A DNA stretch of 64,000 nucleotides from Crocinitomix algicola (GCF_001661595.2 NZ_LYPF02000002.1:62001-126000), one strand, 5' to 3'; shown: positions 35,487-45,363, counted from the stretch's first letter. Program-made: numbers and translations. Notes: generated from the letters alone by a model not told the origin.

Positions 35487-37687
35487 ACTTTTCATTCTAT
35501 AACCAACCCGACCAAATGGATTGCGGACCAACTTGCTTGCGCATGATTGCGAAGCATTATGGTCGTGGTATTTCGTTGGAAAAACTGAGGAAACTTTCTG
35601 AAACAACTCGTGAAGGATCTTCCTTAAAGAACATAGCTGATACTGCGGAGAATATTGGTTTTCGAACGATTGGAGTTAAAGTTAGTTTTGAAAAATTAGA
35701 AAAAGATGCACCATTACCATGCATTGTTCATTGGAATCAATATCACTTCATTGTTGTATATAAGATTAAGAAAGGCATTGTTTATGTTGCTGACCCTGCT
35801 CATGGATTATTAAAGTACTCGAAAGAAGATTTTGTTAAAAACTGGATTGGAAATGGAGCCGACAGTAAAACGGAAGAAGGTATAGCTCTACTCATGGAGC
35901 CAACTCCACGATTAAAAGGGATTGAGGCAGACGATAAAGAAGCCCGAAAAGGCTTTTCTTTTTTATATCAATACCTATTTCGGTATAAAAAATTCATGTT
36001 TCAGTTGTTTCTGGGACTTTTAGCAGGAAGTCTTTTACAACTGATTTTTCCCTTTTTGACGCAAAGTGTTGTTGATGTTGGTATTCAAAATCAGGACATT
36101 AATTTCATTTATCTCATTTTAATTGCTCAACTCTTCTTATTTCTTGGAAGAACGGCAATAGAAATAATTAGAGGTTGGATATTGTTACACCTGAGTACCC
36201 GCATCAACATATCCTTGATTTCTGATTTTTTCATTAAGCTTATGAATCTACCAATTGCTTATTTTGATGTGAAAATGACGGGCGATATTATGCAACGGAT
36301 CAACGATCATAATCGCATTGAAAATTTATTGACCTCGCAATCATTAAACGTGCTTTTTTCATTGTTTAATTTGGTTGTTTTTGGAGGAGTGTTAGCATGG
36401 TATGACCTTAAAATTTTTGGAATTTTTCTTGTTGGTAGTTTGCTGTATTTTATATGGGTGATACTGTTCTTAAAGCGAAGAAAAGACCTAGATTATAAAC
36501 GATTTTCACAGATGAGTGATGAACAAAGTAAAGTCATGGAGCTCATTAATGGAATGCAAGAAATAAAACTCCATAACGCTGAAAAACAAAAGCGTTGGAA
36601 TTGGGAATTTTTGCAAGCTCGTTTGTTTAAAATTTCCATGAAAAGTTTGGCATTAGAACAAACACAGACGATTGGTTCCAACTTCATTAACGAGATCAAG
36701 AATCTTCTCATAAGCATCTTTTCAGCAAAGCTCGTTATAGATGGACAAATTACCCTTGGGATGATGATGTCCATTTCCTACATAATTGGTCAATTGAACA
36801 GTCCTATCCAGCAATTAATTGGTTTTGTTTATTCCGTTCAAGATGCCAAGATTGCATTAGAGCGATTATCAGAAATTCATCATAGAGAGGATGAAGAACC
36901 ATTGGATCAAGAAAAATCTTCTCACATTCCTGAAAGTAGTGATTTGAATATTGACAATATAAGTTTCAGATATATTGGTGCTTCAGAAGAAGTAATTAAA
37001 AATCTCAGTTTAACGATACCTGAAAATAAAATTACGGCTATTGTTGGAGCAAGTGGTAGTGGGAAAACGACACTAATGAAAATTTTACTCAAATTCTATG
37101 AGCCAAGCGAGGGAGTTATCAATTTTGGAACAGTTAACCTTAACAATATCTCACAAAAGGTTTGGAGGGAGAAGTGTGGTGTTGTTATGCAAGAAGGATA
37201 TATTTTCAATGACTCAATAGCCAATAATATTGCAATAGGAGAAGATTTTATAGATCAAGAAAAATTAACAGAAGCTGTTGAAGTAGCTAACATTAAGGAT
37301 TTTGTAGAGTCTTTACCGTTAGGGGTCAACACCAAAATAGGAATGGATGGAGTGGGGATGAGTACAGGACAAAAACAACGGTTACTCATAGCAAGGGCGG
37401 TATATAAGAATCCTGATATTATTTGTTTTGATGAAGCTACCAGTGCGCTAGATGCAAAGAATGAGCGCATTATAATGGAAAACCTGAACCGCTTTTTTAA
37501 AGATCGAACGGCAATTGTTATTGCTCACAGATTAAGCACGGTAAAAAATGCAGACCAAATAGTCGTATTAGATGAAGGTAAGATTATCGAAAAAGGTACA
37601 CACGCTGAATTAGTAGCAAAAAAAGGTAGTTATTATACCTTGGTTAAAAATCAATTGGAATTAGAAAAGTTAAACAATGCCAAATAA
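35474..37687 (+). CDS. C39-peptidase ABC exporter for the RiPP
   Basis: 737 aa, one polypeptide with three parts. Peptidase C39 (1-140): catalytic Cys in MDCGPTCLRMIAKHYGR, His in NQYHFIVV, Asp in VADPAHG. Membrane domain (about 160-450). ATPase (about 490-737): Walker A GASGSGKT, Q-loop VMQEGYIF, signature MSTGQKQR (instead of LSGGQ), Walker B IICFDEATSALD, H-loop IAHRLST. It removes double-Gly leaders while exporting the core. Both precursors in the island carry such leaders. Confidence 0.95.
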   Translation: MGRVNFSFYNQPDQMDCGPTCLRMIAKHYGRGISLEKLRKLSETTREGSSLKNIADTAENIGFRTIGVKVSFEKLEKDAPLPCIVHWNQYHFIVVYKIKKGIVYVADPAHGLLKYSKEDFVKNWIGNGADSKTEEGIALLMEPTPRLKGIEADDKEARKGFSFLYQYLFRYKKFMFQLFLGLLAGSLLQLIFPFLTQSVVDVGIQNQDINFIYLILIAQLFLFLGRTAIEIIRGWILLHLSTRINISLISDFFIKLMNLPIAYFDVKMTGDIMQRINDHNRIENLLTSQSLNVLFSLFNLVVFGGVLAWYDLKIFGIFLVGSLLYFIWVILFLKRRKDLDYKRFSQMSDEQSKVMELINGMQEIKLHNAEKQKRWNWEFLQARLFKISMKSLALEQTQTIGSNFINEIKNLLISIFSAKLVIDGQITLGMMMSISYIIGQLNSPIQQLIGFVYSVQDAKIALERLSEIHHREDEEPLDQEKSSHIPESSDLNIDNISFRYIGASEEVIKNLSLTIPENKITAIVGASGSGKTTLMKILLKFYEPSEGVINFGTVNLNNISQKVWREKCGVVMQEGYIFNDSIANNIAIGEDFIDQEKLTEAVEVANIKDFVESLPLGVNTKIGMDGVGMSTGQKQRLLIARAVYKNPDIICFDEATSALDAKNERIIMENLNRFFKDRTAIVIAHRLSTVKNADQIVVLDEGKIIEKGTHAELVAKKGSYYTLVKNQLELEKLNNAK

Positions 37688-38957
37688 TCAAGGAAACATA
37701 AGAAGTGATGAAGTGCAGGAAATCATGTCTCATGTTCCTCACTGGATGATAAGATGGGGAATTACTGTGATCTTTTTATTGATTGCTTTATTAATCTTCA
37801 TTTCATGGTTTATCAAGTATCCTGATGTAATTCAGGGAGGAGTTACCATTACAACAAAAGTACCACCAGTCAAATTGGTTACAAAATCTTCAGGGGAAAT
37901 TAAAGAACTTTATTTTGAGGATAATAGTGAAGTTAAAAAAGGTCAAATCATTGCAGTTATTGATGATAATTTCTCAAGATCTTCAAAAAATTATTTATCA
38001 GAAGTGATTGTAAATGTTGAATCTAATTTGAATAAGGAAATGTCTGATATTCAATTGAGTGATGATTCTTTGGTTTTTGGTTCAATGCAGGCGAATTATT
38101 CAGAATTGAAAAAGGCAGTTCAAGACTATCAATATTTTTTAGCTCATGACCCTACTAATTTTGAGATTGAAAATATTGAAGAGCAAATTCAGAATCATAC
38201 AATCCTAAGATCTGTGAGCTACCAGCAGTTAAACACTGCGAAGAAAGAATTGGAAAATGCTCAATCTAAATATGAGTCTGACAAAGTATTATTTGATAAA
38301 CAAGTCATCTCAAAAGTACAGCTCTATGAAGAAGAACAAAAACTGATACAAGCAGAAAATAATGTGGGCAATTATAAAAAGTCAGCCGTCCAAAGTTCCA
38401 TAACGATTACAGATTTAAAAAAACAGTTAAATGCCTTAAAGAATGAAAAAGCAAAGAAAAGAGAGCAATTTTTGCAAAACATCAATTTTAGTTTATCTAA
38501 CCTAAAAAATGATCTAACCACATGGGGGCAAAATTACCAATTGATCGCCCCTTTTGATGGTAAAATAAGTTACCTAACAAGGGTTACTAAAAACGAGTAT
38601 GTTTCTCAGGAGACAAGCCTTTTTGCCGTTATCCCTGAAAACCAAAACTATATTGGATATATTGATGTCTCAAAATCGGGCTACGGTAAAATCAAAAAAG
38701 GGCAAAAGGTCAAAGTACAAATTGATAATTATCCTTATCATGAATTTGGGCAGTTAATAGGAGAAGTAAGTAGTATTGCCTTGCTTCCAGATAAGGATAA
38801 TTATAGAGTTGAATTTCTTCTTGAAAAGGGGATGAAATCCACCTACGGCAAAACGTTCGATTACACGCCTGAAATGTCAGGAACTGCGGATATAATTACA
38901 GAAGACATTCGATTGCTAACACGGATATTTAACAAATTCAGAAAAGCATTTGATTAA
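37677..38957 (+). CDS. HlyD-family periplasmic adaptor subunit
   Basis: 426 aa. One N-terminal membrane helix (about 28-47), a KLVTKSSGEIKELYFEDNSEVKKGQIIAVI lipoyl half split over two strands, a long coiled-coil hairpin (about 160-270), the second lipoyl half (LIAPFDGKISYL) and a beta-barrel domain. It links the ABC exporter to the outer-membrane channel. It overlaps the exporter gene by 11 nt. Confidence 0.92.
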   Translation: MPNNQGNIRSDEVQEIMSHVPHWMIRWGITVIFLLIALLIFISWFIKYPDVIQGGVTITTKVPPVKLVTKSSGEIKELYFEDNSEVKKGQIIAVIDDNFSRSSKNYLSEVIVNVESNLNKEMSDIQLSDDSLVFGSMQANYSELKKAVQDYQYFLAHDPTNFEIENIEEQIQNHTILRSVSYQQLNTAKKELENAQSKYESDKVLFDKQVISKVQLYEEEQKLIQAENNVGNYKKSAVQSSITITDLKKQLNALKNEKAKKREQFLQNINFSLSNLKNDLTTWGQNYQLIAPFDGKISYLTRVTKNEYVSQETSLFAVIPENQNYIGYIDVSKSGYGKIKKGQKVKVQIDNYPYHEFGQLIGEVSSIALLPDKDNYRVEFLLEKGMKSTYGKTFDYTPEMSGTADIITEDIRLLTRIFNKFRKAFD

Positions 38958-40231
38958 TGAGATTATGTTTTACTATATTATCAATCATTTTTCTCTCAAC
39001 ATCATTTGGACAGGGTGAATGGACGTTAGAACAGTGCATAGATTCAGCTATGGCAAATAACAACGGTATCCGTTTATCAGAACTTGACTTGGGCATATCA
39101 GAAGTAAATATGAGAGCTACAAATTTGAACTACATGCCTAGTGTTAATGCAAATGCTACGCACGGATATAATTGGGGACAAACAATTGATCCTTTTACTA
39201 ACCAGTTTGCAGCTAATCGAGTTCAATACAACAACTTTTATCTGTCTAGCAGTTTAACTTTGTTTTCAGGTCTAACGAATCATTATAGCCGAAAAATAGA
39301 AACCATTGATTACAGAATAAGCGGGGAGAACTTAAAGCGAAAAAAAAGGAGTATAACACTTGACATTATTACAGCTTATTTACAAGTTAAACTCAATAGC
39401 GAGCTTGTTAAGCTTCGTGAAAAGCATATCTCCTATATCAAGGAAACGATAGAACGAGATATAATTTTAGAAGAGTTGGACTACCAAACCAAGAAAGACA
39501 GATTAGAATCTGAAGCTCAAAAATCGAAAGAAGAGTATCAAATGATATTGGCATTAAACGATTTAAGAAAAGCTTCATTTTTACTGCAAACCTTGATTGG
39601 GATAACTCCTGATTCAACATTTCAGCTTTCTGATAGCATTTCGCTTGAAATGAGTTTTAACATTGATGAAAATCTTTTGCAAACCCTGAATACGAAAAGA
39701 ATACTTTATGAAAATAAGCAATTGAAGGGCAGGTTACTTCCAACGATAAGTATTAATGGTTCGCTAGGAAGTGGGTATTCGGAGAATAATAAATTTCTTA
39801 CACCTAATGGCGAGTTAGCTCCAAAACCTTTCGATGACCAATTAAGTGAAAACTTTTATCAATCACTATCGGCAACAATCAGTATTCCTATTTTTAGCGG
39901 TGCAAATTCCTATTCCCAGATCAAAATAAATCAATTAGAATACCAACAGCAACTCATACGTAATGAACAACACTCCATTCGTCGCAAAAATCAATTATTG
40001 GAGTATCACCTGGATATAGAAAATCAAAAAGCTGCATTGGAGTCAGCTAGAAAGTCTTTTGATGCATACACAAAACTTTATGAAGATTCAAAAATTCAGT
40101 TTGAAAATGGGGTGATTGATTATTACACTTTTATTCAAGTTAAAGATGATTTCTTCAATGCTGAATCTGAGTTAGTACAATCAAAATATAGGCTGTTATT
40201 TGCAGAGTTTATTTACATGGTTTACCTCTAA
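38957..40231 (+). CDS. TolC-like outer-membrane efflux protein
   Basis: 424 aa with a signal peptide ending near SFG-Q. Two repeated OEP halves: WTLEQCIDSAMANN at the start, long amphipathic helices, LLPTISINGSLGSGY, SATISIPIFSGANSY and a FENGVIDYYTFIQVKDDFFNAES helix. It completes a type I secretion path (ABC, HlyD, TolC) for the modified peptide. It overlaps the HlyD gene by one base. Confidence 0.92.
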   Translation: MRLCFTILSIIFLSTSFGQGEWTLEQCIDSAMANNNGIRLSELDLGISEVNMRATNLNYMPSVNANATHGYNWGQTIDPFTNQFAANRVQYNNFYLSSSLTLFSGLTNHYSRKIETIDYRISGENLKRKKRSITLDIITAYLQVKLNSELVKLREKHISYIKETIERDIILEELDYQTKKDRLESEAQKSKEEYQMILALNDLRKASFLLQTLIGITPDSTFQLSDSISLEMSFNIDENLLQTLNTKRILYENKQLKGRLLPTISINGSLGSGYSENNKFLTPNGELAPKPFDDQLSENFYQSLSATISIPIFSGANSYSQIKINQLEYQQQLIRNEQHSIRRKNQLLEYHLDIENQKAALESARKSFDAYTKLYEDSKIQFENGVIDYYTFIQVKDDFFNAESELVQSKYRLLFAEFIYMVYL

Positions 40232-40276
40232 ATTTGAGCTTGCTATAACTCTTTCAGCTTCCCACATATCCGTAAG

Positions 40277-40315
40277 AAAAAACCAAAAAATTCAAGCATT
40301 GATTTTGGTTTTTTA
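40277..40315 (+). terminator. terminator of the RiPP operon
   Basis: AAAAAACCAAAA pairs with TTTTGGTTTTTT, with an inner TCAA/TTGA helix and GCA loop, 45 nt after the TolC stop. The rest of the gap to 40568 shows no gene, no copy of the tRNA 3' end, and no clear promoter. Confidence 0.75.
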
Positions 40316-40568
40316 AAAAATGTGGCGGTTTATAGTGTAAATCAATGCCTTCCCCTTTTTTGGTTAAATTATGAAATTTGTTAGCATTGCTATTTACTAA
40401 TAGGTACTGCAACGTTTAACCTTTTGGTTTTGCTTAAGAGGCTGATGGTTGATAATGATTGATTTGTGACACTAGGGCATTGCTATGATGGACTACCACT
40501 TTAAGAAAATGTTAACTTTCAAAGCAACCTTTTTCTCAAAATTTTAGTATTGGTATCAAACTTTATTC

Positions 40569-42896
40569 ATGAATCATATTTTAACCCTACTATTTATGAT
40601 TACGGCCAGTTTAGGCTGGACACAAATTGTCTTTAATGAGTTTATGTCGAACAATGAATCATCAATTTTTGATGAGGACGGGGAGTTTACGGACTGGGTT
40701 GAAATTTACAATCTGGGCCCGACATCCATAAACCTAAATGGATATGGTTTATCGGACAAAGAGGACAACCCCTATAAATGGGTTTTTCCAAACAAAATAA
40801 TAGATCCAGGTGATTTTCTTATCATTTTTGCATCGGAGAAGGATCGATACGGTGGAGAATTGCATACTAATTTTAAAATTTCAAGTGATGGCGAAGGTTT
40901 ATACCTTTTTCATCCTGATGATGGATTGTTGGACTATGTTCCGCCAACTCCTTTGTCTGAAGATATTTCTTTTGGACGGATGCCAAATGGAACGGGGAAA
41001 TGGGAACGTATTTTTCAACCTAATCCAGGTCATTCTAATCATTTGGCGTCGGCCATTCAGTTTGATTACCATTCCGGATTTTATGCTGAGCCTATTACAA
41101 TGGGCCTTGTATCAACCAATGGGCATCAAATTAAATATACGCTTGATGGGAGTGAACCTAATGAAAGTTCTTCCTTATTTGTAGCAGCGATTACTTTTGG
41201 AGAATTGGCAATGACACCTGATGATATTTCCTTTATTCCCACTAGTCCGCATTGGGCCACTCCTGCAGAAGATAATTATAAAGCACACATTCTAAGAGCT
41301 GCAACTTTTGATGGTGGGGTCAGAACATCAAAGATATACACAAAAGTCATTTTTATTCAGCCTGATTTAAATGAACGATATGCAGAATACGACCTTGTTT
41401 CTATTGTCGCATCACCGGGTAGTTTGTTTGATGAGGATACAGGAATTTATGTTCCAGGAGTTCATTTTAATCCAATGAGTCCAACTTGGTCGGGTAATTA
41501 TTTTAAACGAGGAGAAGCGTGGGAAAGACATGCTAATTTACAGTACTTTACATCGGACGGCAATTTGGCTTTTGAACAAGAAATTGGAATTCGAACACAT
41601 GGAGGTAAGGGAAGAAATTTCCCTCAAAAATCGCTAAGGTTTTATTCAAGGGGTGAGCGTGGAGCACCCAAATTGAATTACCCATTTTTTGAGCACTTGG
41701 GAGAAGAGAAAAGGGTTTACGATAAAGTTGTATTAAGAAATAGTTTAACTTGTTGGAATAATTCGATGATTAAAGATGAGGTTACTGCTCAGGTTTGTGA
41801 TGGATTAAAAATCGAGACGCAACACGCCAAACCTGTCGTTGTTTTTGTAAATGGTGAATATTGGGGGCTTCAAAGCATTCGAGAATATTATGATCAAAAG
41901 TACTTTTCTGAACGGTATAATGTGGATGAAGATTCTGTGAATATAGTTTTACATGGATCAAGCAACCATCCAGATTTTGGAGATGATTGGGGAATAGTAG
42001 AAGGCTCAAACGATGGACACATAACTTTATATGACTTTTTAAATGAAAATAATTTAGATGTCCCGGAGAATTATGAGTTCGTTAAAAACCTGTTGGATAT
42101 CGAGAGTATAATTGATTATTACTGCACTGAAATCTATTTCAACAACAAAGATTGGCCTACAAATAATAATAAACTTTGGAGCGAAGGTAGTTTTGGTAAA
42201 TGGCGCCAAATGCTTTACGATATCGATGGGGGATGGAAATATTTAGGCACGGGATATAATCAACTTGCACGCGCGCTTTCCCCTTCTGGTTCGGGTCAAA
42301 ATGCACCTTATGCAACTTTATTGCTACGAAAACTTTTTCAATCAGATGAGTTTAAAACTGCTTTTTTAGAGCGAATGGCCTGTTTAATGAAAACAAATTT
42401 TGACGCCGAAAATGTCGTTAACATTATTAATTACTATAGAGGTCTGTACGAACCGGGAGTATACGAGCATATTGATCGATGGAAAAAACCTTCTTCATAT
42501 AGTTCATGGAATTCTGGGGTAAATGGATTAATTGATTTTGCAAATGGCCGAAAAGCTCATGTTATTAACCATATACAAGAAGAGTTTGGTATTACTTTTG
42601 ATCCCGATGAATATATCTGTCCAGTAATAATAGATGATGCCACTATTGAAGAGAATTCTCAAGATTTAATCATAAATGTTTATCCTAATCCTACTTCCTC
42701 AAATAGCGTTTTTGTCGATTTCGAAACACCTACAACTGAGTTCGAATATCAGTTGTTCAGTTTATCGGGTAGATTGTTGCAGTCTGGCATACTCCAAAAA
42801 AATGAAGCTCTTGATCTAAATTTTGCTTCAGGAACTTACTTGTTATCAATTGTTACTGACGGCAATCAACACACAAAAAGGGTAATAGTCCTTTAA
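40569..42896 (+). CDS. CotH-kinase family protein with lamin-tail and T9SS sorting domains
   Basis: 775 aa. Order: signal peptide; lamin-tail domain (about 20-150: NEFMSNNESS, WVEIYNLG, LNGYGLSD, DFLIIFAS); a chitobiase/Ig-like region (KYTLDGSEPN); a CotH kinase domain (about 330-610: GIRTHGGKGRNFPQKSLRFY, NGEYWGLQSIREYYD, and YDIDGGW as the metal-binding site); and a C-terminal T9SS type A tail (VYPNPTSSN ... GTYLLSI). CotH kinases phosphorylate surface proteins; this one is probably secreted and attached to the cell surface. Confidence 0.88.
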   Translation: MNHILTLLFMITASLGWTQIVFNEFMSNNESSIFDEDGEFTDWVEIYNLGPTSINLNGYGLSDKEDNPYKWVFPNKIIDPGDFLIIFASEKDRYGGELHTNFKISSDGEGLYLFHPDDGLLDYVPPTPLSEDISFGRMPNGTGKWERIFQPNPGHSNHLASAIQFDYHSGFYAEPITMGLVSTNGHQIKYTLDGSEPNESSSLFVAAITFGELAMTPDDISFIPTSPHWATPAEDNYKAHILRAATFDGGVRTSKIYTKVIFIQPDLNERYAEYDLVSIVASPGSLFDEDTGIYVPGVHFNPMSPTWSGNYFKRGEAWERHANLQYFTSDGNLAFEQEIGIRTHGGKGRNFPQKSLRFYSRGERGAPKLNYPFFEHLGEEKRVYDKVVLRNSLTCWNNSMIKDEVTAQVCDGLKIETQHAKPVVVFVNGEYWGLQSIREYYDQKYFSERYNVDEDSVNIVLHGSSNHPDFGDDWGIVEGSNDGHITLYDFLNENNLDVPENYEFVKNLLDIESIIDYYCTEIYFNNKDWPTNNNKLWSEGSFGKWRQMLYDIDGGWKYLGTGYNQLARALSPSGSGQNAPYATLLLRKLFQSDEFKTAFLERMACLMKTNFDAENVVNIINYYRGLYEPGVYEHIDRWKKPSSYSSWNSGVNGLIDFANGRKAHVINHIQEEFGITFDPDEYICPVIIDDATIEENSQDLIINVYPNPTSSNSVFVDFETPTTEFEYQLFSLSGRLLQSGILQKNEALDLNFASGTYLLSIVTDGNQHTKRVIVL

Positions 42897-43047
42897 ACGA
42901 ACATAAGTTATCGGTTAAAAATTGAATGCAATTCTGCAAATGTGTTAAACTCCGGGTCAACTTTTGAAGTTAATCTTGTAGAACTATTGAGATTTTCATA
43001 ACTTCTTGAAAATAGGTGGCTTGAACCACCGGTAAAACCTAAAAGTT

Positions 43048-45045
43048 ATGATAAAAATCTACGATTTAAAATTAAAAATTGCTTTATTTTGCCTTCCAAT
43101 CTGGGGCATTTCATTTGGCCAAATTGAAGCTTTTGAGTACACTGGGGCTTTGCAAACGTACTCGGTTCCTTTAGACGTCAGTTCAATAAGAATTACAGCT
43201 ATTGGAGCTGCAGGTGGAGAAGGTGGGCTTGGAGAAGGTGGACACGGAGCTCAAATTTCAGGAACATTTAGTGTTACTCCCGGAGAAGAGTTAACAATTT
43301 TGGTTGGTGGTGTTGGACAGTCGGCTTCTTACGTTGGAGGTGGAGGAGGAGGTACCTTTGTTTGGAATGCAGATGATGAATTATTGATAGCGGCTGGCGG
43401 TGGCGGCGGTGCCGGTCATACTGATGCAGGTGAAGTTTTTTATGATGGAATAGATGCTTCAGTTGACGAAAGTGGAACGGTTGGAAATGGTATACCGGAT
43501 GGCGCAGGTGCTGAAGGGTTAGGAGGAACACCTCCATCAGTGGAAAACTATGCTGGTGGTGGAGCAGGTTGGTTGTCGGATGGGAATGATGGTACTGAGC
43601 ATTTTTGTGAATCAAGTTGTACAGGTGGAATTCGACCATTAGACGGCGGTGCTGGTGGCACTGGAGGTGGCTCTGGTGTTAATATAGCTGCTGGAGGCTA
43701 CGGCGGTGGCGGCGGAGGTAATGCTCGCTGTGGAGCAGTTGGCGGCGGCGGCGGCGGTGGCTACTCTGGTGGTGGAGCCGGTGGAGAATTGATACTTGGT
43801 CGTTACGATGGCGGCGGTGGAGGAGGGTCCTATAATGGAGGAATCGATCAAGAAAATCTGGCTGGAATAGGTATTGAGAATGGACAGGTTACCATTGAAG
43901 TGATGTGTACAGCTCTAGAAATTGTTGAAGATTATGAAGATGTTTGTTTAGGAGATGAAATTACTTTAGATGGATCATCAATCACGGGAGGAACAGTTTT
44001 ATGGAGTGATGGAATTGAAAATGGAGTGCCGTTTACATTGGATGAAATAGGTGAATTTACTTTTATAGCAACAAGTACTTCAGATACTGATTGTGGTTTT
44101 GTCGTAGAACTTGAAGTTCATGATCTACCTGAAATTATTGCTAATGCCGAACCTGAAACAGTTTGCTCAGGACAGGAATTAACGCTATTTGGGTCGGGGG
44201 GAGCATCCTATACATGGACACCTGGAGATATTGAAGATGATGAGCCCTTCTATCCTGCTATTGGAGAACATACATATACTGTCACAGGTGAAGATTGGTA
44301 TGGTTGTATCAATACAGATGAAATAACAGTGACGGTTGTTGAATCACCTACTATTGTGGCAACTGCTTCCTCTGAAGAGGTCTGCTTGGGAGAGTCCGTA
44401 ACCTTTGAAGGAAGCGGAGGTTTGATTTATGAATGGGACCCGGCAATTGAAGATGGAGAAACGGTATTGATGGATGAAGTAGGTACTTTTATTTATCACC
44501 TTACAGGATGGGATGAATTAGGTGGTTGTGCTAATGAGGATGAAGTCGCGATAACCGTATATGATGTACCTTCAATTGATTCATATACAACTGAAGATGA
44601 GGTTTTAGGGGGAGATGGAAGCATCGATATCACCGTTTCAGGTGGAGCTCCTGATTATAGTTTTGATTGGGATAATGATGGTGTGGGAGATTTTGATGAT
44701 TCTGAGGATTTAATAGAGGTTGAAGGAGGTGTTTATACTGTTGTCGTACAGGATTTAAATGGCTGTCAGACAAGCATAGAAGCAACAGTAAATTCTCAGG
44801 TTGGAATTGATCACGCTTCTTTACCGCGTTTAAATGTTTACCCCAACCCAGTTTTTGATTATTTAAATATTGAATGGGTGGGTGTTTTTGATTATGAAAT
44901 AACTTCTGTGACAGGAAAAATAGTAGCGAAAGGTCAAGTCAAAGATCTAGTTAAAATAAACTTTGCTCAAGAGTCAAAAGGTGTTTATTTCATAATGTTG
45001 AATAATAAAGCGACTTCTACAACCATCAAATTGATACATCAGTAA
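43048..45045 (+). CDS. glycine-rich T9SS-secreted surface protein
   Basis: 665 aa. The start opens MIKIYDLKLKIALFCLPIWG followed by SFG-Q, a signal peptide. Residues about 50-285 are a Gly-rich domain (GGGGGG tracts, GGAGG) ending in a GQVTIEV strand. Then come three Ig/PKD-like units, each opening with a conserved Cys (VCLGDEITLDG, VCSGQELTLFG, VCLGESVTFEG), a SprB-like GSIDITVSGGAPDYSFDW repeat, and a T9SS type A tail (LNVYPNPVFDYLNIEW ... GVYFIML). An adhesin or matrix protein is likely. The 5' leader has a short GGTGG/CCACC hairpin 17 nt before the start. Confidence 0.85.
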   Translation: MIKIYDLKLKIALFCLPIWGISFGQIEAFEYTGALQTYSVPLDVSSIRITAIGAAGGEGGLGEGGHGAQISGTFSVTPGEELTILVGGVGQSASYVGGGGGGTFVWNADDELLIAAGGGGGAGHTDAGEVFYDGIDASVDESGTVGNGIPDGAGAEGLGGTPPSVENYAGGGAGWLSDGNDGTEHFCESSCTGGIRPLDGGAGGTGGGSGVNIAAGGYGGGGGGNARCGAVGGGGGGGYSGGGAGGELILGRYDGGGGGGSYNGGIDQENLAGIGIENGQVTIEVMCTALEIVEDYEDVCLGDEITLDGSSITGGTVLWSDGIENGVPFTLDEIGEFTFIATSTSDTDCGFVVELEVHDLPEIIANAEPETVCSGQELTLFGSGGASYTWTPGDIEDDEPFYPAIGEHTYTVTGEDWYGCINTDEITVTVVESPTIVATASSEEVCLGESVTFEGSGGLIYEWDPAIEDGETVLMDEVGTFIYHLTGWDELGGCANEDEVAITVYDVPSIDSYTTEDEVLGGDGSIDITVSGGAPDYSFDWDNDGVGDFDDSEDLIEVEGGVYTVVVQDLNGCQTSIEATVNSQVGIDHASLPRLNVYPNPVFDYLNIEWVGVFDYEITSVTGKIVAKGQVKDLVKINFAQESKGVYFIMLNNKATSTTIKLIHQ

Positions 45046-45149
45046 TGGATTGCTTTAATCCTATTGACAGCGTATGCTTTTAACAGTAACAAGCAATAAA
45101 ATGTTTTTTTTCAAGTTATTGATTTAAAATTTATTAAAACTTGTTTTAA

Positions 45150-45323
45150 ATGAAAAAGTGTTTGATATTGTGTTTAGTAGGAGGTTTCTTTATGGCTTGT
45201 TCGAAACAAGGTTGTATCGGAAGAGCGGAAGATGGCACAGAATTATTTGAGGTCAAATCAAGTGCCAAATGCGAAGCTCAAATTAATGCCGAAAATGGCG
45301 AATATTGCATTTGTGGTAAATAA
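45150..45323 (+). CDS. small Cys-rich lipoprotein, 57 aa
   Basis: Too short for many callers. It opens MKKCLILCLVGGFFMAC with a lipobox FMAC, so the mature lipoprotein begins CSKQGC. The mature part of 41 residues keeps five Cys after the lipid-bearing one or among its neighbours (QGC, AKC, EYCIC) and ends ICGK. No known family. It ends two nt before a bidirectional terminator. Confidence 0.65.
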   Translation: MKKCLILCLVGGFFMACSKQGCIGRAEDGTELFEVKSSAKCEAQINAENGEYCICGK

Positions 45324-45325
45324 TA

Positions 45326-45360
45326 AAAACTCCTAGAGCGTTTTTGCTTTAGGAGTTTTT
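45326..45360. terminator. bidirectional terminator
   Basis: AAAACTCCTA-g-AGC pairs with GCT-t-TAGGAGTTTT. It lies between the convergent lipoprotein and beta-barrel genes and serves both strands. Confidence 0.85.
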
Positions 45361-45363
45361 TAA

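Noticed and set aside
27255-40231. CRISPR array or transposon as cause of the repeats
   Set aside because: Repeats are unequal gene fragments in operon order, without spacers, inverted terminal repeats or a transposase.
40232-40568. Possible right attachment site of the island
   Set aside because: No copy of the tRNA 3' end (such as CCTGCCGAGGTCA) could be found by eye.
43015-43030. GGTGG/CCACC hairpin before the glycine-rich protein as a riboswitch or terminator
   Set aside because: The stem has only five pairs and no T-run; it is too short to support a functional call.
43274-43851. Long minus-strand frames opposite the Gly-rich gene
   Set aside because: They are reverse readings of GGN repeats giving His/Pro/Ser/Thr-rich nonsense and have no start signals.
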